A DNA stretch of 5,453 bases from Mobilitalea sp. (GTDB lineage: Bacteria; Bacillota_A; Clostridia; Lachnospirales; Lachnospiraceae), in contig JARKQP010000746.1 of the NCBI GenBank assembly GCA_029974875.1, forward strand, positions 1 through 5,453. The letters run 5' to 3'. Made by a program: the position numbers and the translations under genes. The notes under the pieces were generated by a model. The model was not told the origin of the DNA. It saw only the letters and a program-made list of their open reading frames with translations, and searched no databases. Shown here piece after piece: positions 1-5,453 of the stretch (positions within the stretch are counted from its first letter, which is position 1; every line of letters starts with the position of its first letter).

Positions 1-278
1 ACAGCAATTTGAACATTTTTTTTCGGAACCAATACCGCTTCCTCCAGGAATTCAGGCTCCATGACCGATCTGATATGCAGAAAATCTTCATGAAATCCTG
101 CAAGCATTCCTTCAACCTTATCGCGTATTTCTTTATTCTGAGCCGCCAGCTCCAGAAATTTTTTCATCAACTCGTCACGCTTATCCTTTAAAAGCTTATA
201 TCCTCTTCTTGCCACCTGAAGCTTCTTTTTTAAGCGTGTCAACTCCATTCTGGTAGGATTTATGCGCATCACGGCCAT
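1..278 (-). CDS. atpD: V/A-type ATPase subunit D, rotor shaft (3' end outside window)
   Basis: Subunit D (NtpD) forms the long coiled-coil axle that turns inside the A3B3 head and, with F, carries torque to subunit C and the membrane ring. Only the first 92 codons are visible, of about 200-220 expected; no stop occurs before the left edge. The start reads MAVMRINPTRMELTRLKKKL, containing the family hallmark NPTRMELTRLKKKL at residues 7-20, followed by GYKLLKDKRDELM (26-38), a very strong subunit D signature. The visible part is a charged helix with the heptad character expected of the first arm of the coiled coil. The ATG at 278 is preferred on SD spacing; Met4 (269) would give MRINPTRMEL, which also resembles known N-termini, so the first three residues are uncertain. 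It lies 30 nt after B, on the same strand, with no terminator between. Confidence 0.95.
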   Translation of the reverse strand, partial: MAVMRINPTRMELTRLKKKLQVARRGYKLLKDKRDELMKKFLELAAQNKEIRDKVEGMLAGFHEDFLHIRSVMEPEFLEEAVLVPKKNVQIA

Positions 279-287
279 ATGTCCATC

Positions 288-299
288 CCTCCCCCTCTT
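288..299 (-). promoter_or_regulatory. Purine-rich ribosome binding region of subunit D
   Basis: The transcript reads AAGAGGGGGAGG here, a G-rich run. The GGAGG part (288-292) is 9 nt before the ATG at 278, and an AGGGGG (291-296) is 4 nt before another, out-of-frame ATG at 286. The in-frame ATG at 269 is 18 nt from the GGAGG, so 278 is the favoured start of D. Confidence 0.65.
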
Positions 300-308
300 A
301 CCGCATAA

Positions 309-1694
309 CTATTTTTCGTCTATATATTTACCCAGGTATTTCTCCAAATATTCATCCCTTATGCGCTTCAATTCCCTTCTCGGAAGCATGGACAGAAGCT
401 TCCATCCTATCTCCAGGGTCTTTTCTATATCCCTGTCCTCTTCAAAGCCCTGGGACACATATTTCTCTTCAAAGGAATCGGCAAACTCCGCATAGAGCTT
501 GTCAACATCCGTCAAAGCTCCTTCTCCGAGAATAACTGCCAGCTCTTTGGCCTCTTTTCCCTTTGCATAGGCTGCAAACAGCTGGTTCATGGTATCGGCA
601 TGATCTTCCCTGGTTTTCCCCTTGCCTATTCCCTTGTCCTTCAGCCTTGACAGGGAAGGAAGCACATCGATAGGAGGAACAACACCTCTTCTATACAATT
701 CCCGGCTTAAAATAATCTGGCCTTCAGTTATATATCCTGTAAGATCTGGTATGGGATGTGTTTTGTCATCCTCCGGCATTGAGAGAATGGGAATCAGAGT
801 AATGCTTCCTTCCTTATCCCTCTTTCTCCCTGCTCTCTCATACAAAGTGGCCAGGTCGGTATACAAGTAGCCGGGATAGCCTCTTCTTCCCGGTACCTCC
901 TTACGTGCCGCCGATACCTCTCTTAGTGCTTCTGCATAATTGGTTATGTCAGTCAGAATGACCAGCACATGCATATCCTTCTCAAAGGCCAGATATTCCG
1001 CTGCCGTCAATGCCATTCTAGGAGTGGCTATGCGCTCCACCGCAGGATCATTTGCCAGATTTATAAACAGTACCGATCTCTCAATAGCCCCTGTATTCTT
1101 TAAATCGCTGACGAAAAAATCCGCTTCCTCAAAAGTGATTCCCATGGCAGCAAACACCACGGCAAAATTGCTTTCTGTTCCGGGCACCTTCGCCTGCCTT
1201 GCTATCTGAGAGGCCAACTGGGCATGAGGAAGGCCCGAGCCTGAAAAAATCGGCAGCTTTTGACCTCTTACCAAAGTGTTCAAGCCGTCTATGGCAGATA
1301 TTCCAGTCTGTACAAATTCGGAAGGGTAATTCCTGGCTGCCGGATTCATCGGAACACCGTTAATGTCCATCCTGGCCTCGGGTATGATGTCCTGTCCGCC
1401 GTCAACAGCTTTTCCCATTCCGCTGAAAACCCTTCCCAGCATATCGCCGGAAACAGGAAGCTCAATTCCCTTTCCCGTGAAGCGCACCTTGCTTTCGGCC
1501 ACATTGATTCCGGCAGAACTCTCAAACAGCTGCAGCATAACGGTATCGCCGCTCACCTCAAGGACCCTGCAGCGGCGGATTTCTCCGTTTGGCAGTTCTA
1601 TTTCACCCAATTCTCCATACTTTACACCCTGAACCTGCTTCACCAGCATGAGAGGACCGGCAACCTCCGATATGGTCTTATATTCCCTGATCAT
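309..1694 (-). CDS. atpB: V/A-type ATPase non-catalytic subunit B
   Basis: Subunit B (NtpB) alternates with A in the hexameric head; it does not itself catalyse hydrolysis but completes each active site at the A-B interface. The product is 461 aa, the usual length (about 458-465). It starts [18 protein letters not shown], a typical N-terminal barrel. The P-loop position is degenerate, [14 protein letters not shown] (about 144-157), with no GKT, as expected for B. Further family blocks are [78 protein letters not shown] (residues 247-282) and [12 protein letters not shown]. Arg350 in PSLSR corresponds to the arginine finger that reaches into the A active site, at the same number as in E. hirae B. 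The start overlaps A by 17 nt and has a strong SD, which fits equal production of A and B. TAG is followed by a 30-nt gap to D. No defects are seen. Confidence 0.98.
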   Translation of the reverse strand: MIREYKTISEVAGPLMLVKQVQGVKYGELGEIELPNGEIRRCRVLEVSGDTVMLQLFESSAGINVAESKVRFTGKGIELPVSGDMLGRVFSGMGKAVDGGQDIIPEARMDINGVPMNPAARNYPSEFVQTGISAIDGLNTLVRGQKLPIFSGSGLPHAQLASQIARQAKVPGTESNFAVVFAAMGITFEEADFFVSDLKNTGAIERSVLFINLANDPAVERIATPRMALTAAEYLAFEKDMHVLVILTDITNYAEALREVSAARKEVPGRRGYPGYLYTDLATLYERAGRKRDKEGSITLIPILSMPEDDKTHPIPDLTGYITEGQIILSRELYRRGVVPPIDVLPSLSRLKDKGIGKGKTREDHADTMNQLFAAYAKGKEAKELAVILGEGALTDVDKLYAEFADSFEEKYVSQGFEEDRDIEKTLEIGWKLLSMLPRRELKRIRDEYLEKYLGKYIDEK

Positions 1695-3471
1695 TCGCTA
1701 CCTCCTCCAATTCTTGCTTTTCCAGTGCTTCCATCTGGTAATCCATTTCCTCGTGAATTTTATCGAAACGTGTTTCCACTTCTTCCTCGCTGATATATTT
1801 GCACCTTCCCATCTTCTCCCGGACGGGGAGGTTAAAGATTCTTTCTACATCAACCCCTCTTGAAAGGGCAATGCAGCCTTTATCATAGAAGCTCATCATC
1901 ATTTTAAGCATTCTAAATTGCTTTGACGGCGAAGTATAGGTATCTGTCTCATGAAAGGCATTTTGATGGAGATAATCCTCACGTATTGCCTTGGCAGTCT
2001 CTAAAGTAAGCCTGTCATTTGCAGAGAGGGCATCCACGCCCACCAAGCGGACAATTTCGTCCAATTCGGCTTCCTTCTGCAAAATGCGCATTACTTCGGT
2101 TCTAAGCCTGCTCCAATCTTCCGATACCTTTTCATTGTTCCAGCGGTCAAGGCGTTCCAAATATAAGGAATAGCTCATCAGCCAATGAATGGCAGGAAAA
2201 TGCCTCCTGTATGCCAGGCTGGAATCCAACGCCCAAAAAACCTTTACAATCCTTAGTGTCGCCTGTGCAACAGGCTCAGATATGTCTCCTCCCGGAGGAG
2301 ATACGGCACCGATAGCCGTAAGAGTCCCTTGCCGTCCGTCGGCTCCCATGCATATCACCCTGCCTGCTCTTTCATAGAACTGAGCAAGACGTGAGCCAAG
2401 ATAAGCTGGATAGCCTTCTTCTCCCGGCATCTCTTCCACTCGTCCGGACATCTCTCGCAGAGCCTCGGCCCAACGGGAGGTGGAGTCTGCCATAAGTGCC
2501 ACATTATAGCCCATATCCCTGAAATATTCCGCTATGGTGATTCCCGTATATATGGAGGCTTCCCTTGCCGCCACCGGCATATCCGAGGTATTCGCAATGA
2601 GTACGGTTCTTTTCATCAGGGATTCTCCCGTGCGCGGGTCCTTCAATTCAGGAAATTCCATCAGAACATCCGTCATTTCATTTCCCCGCTCTCCGCAGCC
2701 TATATAGACCACAATTTCAGCATCTGCCCATTTTGCCAACTGATGCTGCACAACAGTTTTGCCGCTTCCGAAGGGTCCCGGAACAGCAGCTACCCCTCCT
2801 TTTACAATGGGAAAAAACGTATCTATGACTCTTTGTCCGGTAATCAAAGGCTCTTCCGGAGTAAGTTTTTCCCTGTACGGTCTTCCCCTCCTCACAGGCC
2901 ACTTCTGCATCATAGTCACATCCACCAGTTCACCGTTATCCTTGCATATGGTCACTACCGGTTCATCTACGGTAAATTCCCCCGTCCGGATTTCCACAAT
3001 CTTGCCTTGGATTCCATTGGGTACCATGATGCGATGTTCCACCACAGGTGTTTCCTGCACCGTACCTATTATATCTCCGGCTACTACCGGACTGCCCTCT
3101 CCCATGACAGGTTCAAATTTCCACTTCTTTGTCCTGTCGAGAGAATCAACATCCACCCCACGAAGAATATGACTTCCCATAAGCTTTTTCATAACTTCCA
3201 GCGGTCTCTGAATACCGTCAAACATCTGCCCTATAAGCCCGGGCCCCAGCTCCACACTAAGAGGAGCGCCAGTGGATACCACCGGTTCACCCGGTCCAAG
3301 CCCCGCAGTCTCCTCATATACCTGTATGGAGGCTTTATCACCATGCATTTCGATTATTTCACCTGTCAATCTATGATTACTTACACGTACCACATCAAAC
3401 ATATTCGAGCTTCTCATGCCTTCAGCAACAATGAGAGGCCCGGAAACCTTAATAATTGTCCCCTGACTCAT
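1678..3471 (-). CDS. atpA: V/A-type ATPase catalytic subunit A
   Basis: Subunit A (NtpA) carries the catalytic nucleotide sites of the A3B3 head. Starting at the ATG at 3471 ([19 protein letters not shown]) the protein is 597 aa, within the family range. Domains in order: an N-terminal beta-barrel (about 1-70); the A-subunit-specific bulge (about 110-185); the nucleotide-binding core (about 200-430) with Walker A GPFGSGKT at 232-239 (Lys238), the catalytic Glu261 in GCGERGNEM and the Walker B segment [18 protein letters not shown] (Asp329); the [10 protein letters not shown] loop; and a helical C-terminal domain. Lys238 and Glu261 fall at the same numbers as in the E. hirae enzyme. The P-loop is uninterrupted, so there is no intein at the site used in some archaeal and yeast homologues. 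A TTG start at 3483 would add MEVK but overlaps the SD. The last 17 nt overlap subunit B, and its final codons (ELEEVA) contain the SD of B. All key residues are intact. Confidence 0.98.
   Translation of the reverse strand: MSQGTIIKVSGPLIVAEGMRSSNMFDVVRVSNHRLTGEIIEMHGDKASIQVYEETAGLGPGEPVVSTGAPLSVELGPGLIGQMFDGIQRPLEVMKKLMGSHILRGVDVDSLDRTKKWKFEPVMGEGSPVVAGDIIGTVQETPVVEHRIMVPNGIQGKIVEIRTGEFTVDEPVVTICKDNGELVDVTMMQKWPVRRGRPYREKLTPEEPLITGQRVIDTFFPIVKGGVAAVPGPFGSGKTVVQHQLAKWADAEIVVYIGCGERGNEMTDVLMEFPELKDPRTGESLMKRTVLIANTSDMPVAAREASIYTGITIAEYFRDMGYNVALMADSTSRWAEALREMSGRVEEMPGEEGYPAYLGSRLAQFYERAGRVICMGADGRQGTLTAIGAVSPPGGDISEPVAQATLRIVKVFWALDSSLAYRRHFPAIHWLMSYSLYLERLDRWNNEKVSEDWSRLRTEVMRILQKEAELDEIVRLVGVDALSANDRLTLETAKAIREDYLHQNAFHETDTYTSPSKQFRMLKMMMSFYDKGCIALSRGVDVERIFNLPVREKMGRCKYISEEEVETRFDKIHEEMDYQMEALEKQELEEVANDQGI
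1701..1708 (-). promoter_or_regulatory. Shine-Dalgarno of subunit B, inside the end of subunit A
   Basis: The minus strand reads GGAGGAGG, 6 nt before the ATG at 1694. It lies within the coding sequence for the last residues of A, so B has a strong site of its own and is also positioned for coupling to translation of A. Confidence 0.88.
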
Positions 3472-3476
3472 TTTAA

Positions 3477-3481
3477 CCTCC
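3477..3481 (-). promoter_or_regulatory. Shine-Dalgarno of subunit A (decides the start)
   Basis: The minus strand reads GGAGG, followed by TTAAA and then the ATG at 3471: a textbook 5-nt spacing. The longer open frame would begin at a TTG (3483) that overlaps this SD, which argues against that start. Confidence 0.88.
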
Positions 3482-3483
3482 AA

Positions 3484-3496
3484 GCAGCTCCGCTGC
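3484..3496 (-). other. Small RNA hairpin beside the subunit A ribosome binding site
   Basis: The transcript reads GCAGC-GGA-GCTGC, a perfect 5-bp, mostly G/C stem with a 3-nt loop. It ends 2 nt before the GGAGG of subunit A. No U-run follows, so it is not an intrinsic terminator. It lies in the longest gap in the window (3472-3560, 89 nt), in which I see no ORF or other element. A role in setting initiation at A, or in protecting a processed 5' end, is inference; a stem this short could also be chance. Confidence 0.4.
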
Positions 3497-3560
3497 GTAA
3501 AATTCAGATTTGAAAGTGGTATTCCTTTAATCCATCAGCTTTACTGATAACCAACGTGCA

Positions 3561-3881
3561 TTATCCGTCTCTAAAGAGTATGTCTGCACCTACCGCCTTT
3601 TCTACTGATTTTTTAAGAATTTTCCGACCCAGCCCCTGGGACCCATAATTCCCTGGAATGGGTATATCGGCAGGATACTTGCAGGCACAGTATTTTTCCA
3701 TAGCCCCCAGGATATTCTTTGCAAACTGTTCCATAATATATATCACCGCATATCCTTCCCCTGCCAGTCTATGCAGTATATTTTCCGCTTCTTTTTCTTC
3801 AGTTACAGGATATACGGAAATGCCAGCTGCTTTAAAGGCGAATATGCTGTCCTTATCACCTATGACACCTATCCTATGCAT
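3561..3881 (-). CDS. atpF: V/A-type ATPase subunit F (central stalk)
   Basis: Subunit F (called NtpG in Enterococcus hirae) is a small protein bound to the side of subunit D in the rotating central shaft, where it can modulate ATP hydrolysis. The product is 106 aa, normal for the family. It opens with the family pattern RIGVIGDKDSI (residues 3-13) followed by FKAAGISVYPV, a Rossmann-like alpha/beta start. It ends with GSQGLGRKILKKSVEKAVGADIL, matching the usual C-terminal helix that contacts D. The ATG lies inside the last codons of C (shared ATGCATAG). It has no good GGAGG: only GGGG (3886-3889) 4 nt upstream, so initiation probably depends on ribosomes finishing C. It is followed by an 89-nt gap before A. 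Confidence 0.94.
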   Translation of the reverse strand: MHRIGVIGDKDSIFAFKAAGISVYPVTEEKEAENILHRLAGEGYAVIYIMEQFAKNILGAMEKYCACKYPADIPIPGNYGSQGLGRKILKKSVEKAVGADILFRDG

Positions 3882-4887
3882 AAAGCCCCATCAACCTTTC
3901 TCTGATTTTTTCTCCGGACAAGCGGTTGCTTTTTCCCGCCATCACGGCTCTGACATTGCGAATTTCCCTCTCCTTCGCCAGCATATATCCTATAAGAGGC
4001 TCCAGTCCTGAAATCAAGTACCTTCCCCTTGCTATGAATATATTGATAAAGTCATTAAGCATACTCTCAGTTCTGATCTTCCTGCCTGTGGATTTATAAT
4101 TTTCCAAAGCCCTTTGGGCCACTTCACCACAGGAAGTATGCTTCAATAAACCTACCAGCACATCTATAGGCTTATCACTTTTTTGTATCAATATTTCTAT
4201 AGGAACATACCCTCCGGGCAGCAAGGCCCTTTTAGCAAATTCCTCATCTTTTTTCATCTTTTCAAGCCGCAATATGATATTCACATTAAGAATATCTACA
4301 GTACCTGCAATAAAATCTCTGAGAAAGCAGTTTTTATAAGAATCGGCCATCTGCCGCATTCTTCCGTAGCAGGCTCTGTCCAGTATAAGGTCTACAGTTT
4401 GCGGGTCTCTCGTATGATAAAAATCCGATATGGCTTCTTCCACAGCCTGTCTCATGACCGAAGGCATTTCATCGAATTTTCTGTCTCTCATCATAACCTC
4501 CAGCTTCTTTAGTTCTATAGAGCCTTTATCCTTCAAAAGTCCGGAAAAGTCCTCTATTCCTGCAAATTCGGCTTTAAGAATCATTTTGATATTATTAAAG
4601 TCGTAGGGCTGGAGAAAAATCTGAAATATTTCGGGCTGAGGAGATATTTCTCTGAACAGCTTGTATAGCTTCTTGTGCTCTTCTTCCAATAATCTCTCAT
4701 AGTCATGAACTCTTGCCATATCCGTTTCCCTATATCCATAATCCGAATCCAGCAGTATCTTTAACGCCTCTTCCCGGGTAGCAGCATCAATCATCATTCC
4801 CATCTGCTCCCGGCTTAAAAGCCTGCTTTCTATGACCCGGATTCTAGAGACAGCATACACATATTGTGAATTTTTTATTCGTGACAT
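3874..4887 (-). CDS. atpC: V/A-type ATPase subunit C (AC39/d-type rotor-to-ring coupler)
   Basis: Subunit C (NtpC, homologous to eukaryotic Vma6/d) is a funnel-shaped, all-helical protein that sits on the membrane c/K ring and holds the base of the D-F shaft, coupling rotation of the ring to the head. The product is 337 aa, close to the family norm of about 335. It begins MSRIKNSQYVYAVSRIRVIE, a typical N-terminus with the YxYAxxRIRxxE pattern. The QPYDFNNIKMILKAEF segment in the first half and the later FIAGTVDILNVNIILRLEKM segment are characteristic of AC39 proteins, and the chain is predicted to be helical with no membrane span. The ATG at 4887 is chosen because it follows an ideal SD; the GTG at 4911 would add eight residues encoded by the SD region. 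Its TAG stop overlaps the start of F by 8 nt, so the two are probably translated in a coupled way. Confidence 0.95.
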   Translation of the reverse strand: MSRIKNSQYVYAVSRIRVIESRLLSREQMGMMIDAATREEALKILLDSDYGYRETDMARVHDYERLLEEEHKKLYKLFREISPQPEIFQIFLQPYDFNNIKMILKAEFAGIEDFSGLLKDKGSIELKKLEVMMRDRKFDEMPSVMRQAVEEAISDFYHTRDPQTVDLILDRACYGRMRQMADSYKNCFLRDFIAGTVDILNVNIILRLEKMKKDEEFAKRALLPGGYVPIEILIQKSDKPIDVLVGLLKHTSCGEVAQRALENYKSTGRKIRTESMLNDFINIFIARGRYLISGLEPLIGYMLAKEREIRNVRAVMAGKSNRLSGEKIRERLMGLYA

Positions 4888-4893
4888 TTCCTC

Positions 4894-4899
4894 CCTCCT
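4894..4899 (-). promoter_or_regulatory. Shine-Dalgarno of subunit C (decides the start)
   Basis: The minus strand reads AGGAGG here, 6 nt before the ATG at 4887. A second overlapping GGAGG (4890-4894) lies only 2 nt from that ATG. The longer open frame begins at a GTG (4911) upstream of this site and would translate straight through it, so the ATG at 4887 is preferred. The rest of the 57-nt E-C gap (4888-4944) shows no ORF and no convincing terminator hairpin, which fits read-through within one transcript. Confidence 0.85.
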
Positions 4900-4944
4900 C
4901 TCCGGTATCACCCCAGATATCCTTTATAAAAGTCCTTCTAAAAA

Positions 4945-5453
4945 TCATGCTTTTTCGGAACTCAAAGCAAGTGCGGAATGAGCCAATTCTTCCAGTTCCT
5001 CTTTGTCAGCACGCATTAATGCTTCAAAAGAATAATTCATTTCAATATCACCTGTTTTCAGTATAAAACCTCCCAAAATTGGTGATGTGCTCTTTGAAAG
5101 CTTTATATCCAACTGTTTTCCTCGCTCCATAGCCAAAGCGTTTATTCTGGACAGCAAAATTTTATCAAGGCGAATCCTATCCTGTGAAGAAAGCAGAATT
5201 TCCGCGCTTTCCTGCCCCGCAACCGAAACAATCATTTCTGCCAAAACCTCACAGTATTTATCTGCAGGCATGCCACATAATTTTTCCATAACCTTCCGGA
5301 ATACGTTTTCTATAAATTCCCGTTTCACTTTAAGCCTTTCTTTTCTAGCCTCCATATCCGCCATAGCAAGTATCCGCTTTTCTCTATGTGCTGACTCCCT
5401 TTCGGCTTCTTCCAATATGGTTTTTCTTTTAAGATCGGCTTCCTGCCGGGCAG
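4945..5453 (-). CDS. atpE: V/A-type ATPase subunit E, peripheral stalk (5' end outside window)
   Basis: Subunit E (NtpE in Enterococcus naming) pairs with a small G/H-type subunit to form the outer stator stalk that keeps the A/B head from turning with the rotor. The frame stays open through the right edge: codons before the TTG at 5415 read ARQEADLKRKTI and continue the helix, so that TTG is not the start and the N-terminus is missing. About 168 residues are visible, against roughly 190-200 for the family. The first third is a highly charged Lys/Glu/Arg/Ala helix of coiled-coil type, as expected for the stalk. The C-terminal half is the globular part, with the family-like segment ILGGFILKTGDIEMNYSFEA close to the end. 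It stops with TGA 57 nt before subunit C and is co-directional with it. Its identity rests on the C-terminal motif, the charged helix and its place just upstream of C. The partner stalk subunit is not in the window. Confidence 0.93.
   Translation of the reverse strand, partial: ARQEADLKRKTILEEAERESAHREKRILAMADMEARKERLKVKREFIENVFRKVMEKLCGMPADKYCEVLAEMIVSVAGQESAEILLSSQDRIRLDKILLSRINALAMERGKQLDIKLSKSTSPILGGFILKTGDIEMNYSFEALMRADKEELEELAHSALALSSEKA

Noticed and set aside
275..299. Several G-runs before subunit D that could suggest a G-quadruplex.
   Set aside because: The four runs are mostly only two bases deep and one pair is widely spaced. An ordinary ribosome binding site explains the purine run better.
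1260..1793. Plus-strand open frame of 177 codons across the A/B junction.
   Set aside because: It is a shadow opposite B and the end of A, with no family resemblance and no plausible promoter or SD.
2285..2301. Near-perfect palindrome (8-bp arms around one base) inside subunit A, containing an SD-like GGGAGGAG on the transcript.
   Set aside because: It is explained by the codons for the conserved SPPGG loop (TCT CCT CCG GGA GGA). There is no start codon at a suitable distance downstream and no U-run, so neither an internal start nor a terminator is supported.
2743..3513. Long plus-strand open frame of 256 codons, antisense to subunit A.
   Set aside because: It lies opposite a fully conserved catalytic gene, its translation has no recognisable motifs and is rich in Ser, His, Tyr and Arg as antisense shadows often are, and no SD was recognised before it.
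3110..3600. Possible split, fusion or intein in subunit A, given inteins known at this locus in some archaea and yeast.
   Set aside because: The frame runs uninterrupted through all domains with normal length, and the P-loop is intact.
4888..4944. Possible terminator or promoter between E and C.
   Set aside because: Only very short self-complementary pieces (such as CTTTTATAAAG and GGTGATACC) are present, with no GC-rich stem plus U-run and no clear -35/-10 pair.

Overview
The whole window is the interior of one operon for a V/A-type (rotary) ATPase, carried entirely on the minus strand. In order of transcription (right to left) it holds subunits E (5' end cut off by the window), C, F, A, B and D (3' end cut off). 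This order matches the catalytic-sector block of bacterial ntp/atp operons (I-K-E-C-F-A-B-D). The membrane genes for subunits I and K would therefore be expected just beyond the right edge, but they are not visible. The bacterial E-C-F-A-B-D order, moderate base composition, very strong Shine-Dalgarno (SD) sequences of the GGAGG type and a mixed AGA/ATA-tolerant codon style suggest an anaerobic Firmicute, most likely of the class Clostridia. The species cannot be named from this sequence.

Layout on the minus strand: E (5453 to 4945, partial), a 57-nt gap holding a doubled SD, C (4887 to 3874), F (3881 to 3561, overlapping C by 8 nt), an 89-nt gap with a small hairpin next to the SD of A, A (3471 to 1678), B (1694 to 309, overlapping A by 17 nt), a 30-nt purine-rich gap, then D (278 to the left edge, partial). 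No promoter, terminator, RNA gene, mobile element, CRISPR array or plus-strand gene can be supported. No gene-free stretch exceeds 89 nt.

Together the genes encode the soluble V1/A1 part. A and B form the hexameric catalytic head: A has an intact P-loop and catalytic glutamate, and B has a degenerate P-loop and an arginine finger. D and F form the central rotor shaft, C couples the shaft to the membrane ring, and E is part of the peripheral stator stalk. Whether the enzyme moves sodium or protons, and whether it mainly makes or hydrolyses ATP, cannot be decided here because the ion-binding K subunit lies outside the window.

I see no undescribed system. The observations worth checking are regulatory: which genes overlap and which have their own ribosome binding sites, a hairpin at the ribosome binding site of A, and a possible five-codon minicistron in front of D. 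For A and C the longest open frames begin at non-ATG codons upstream of, or within, the SD. I chose the internal ATG codons instead.
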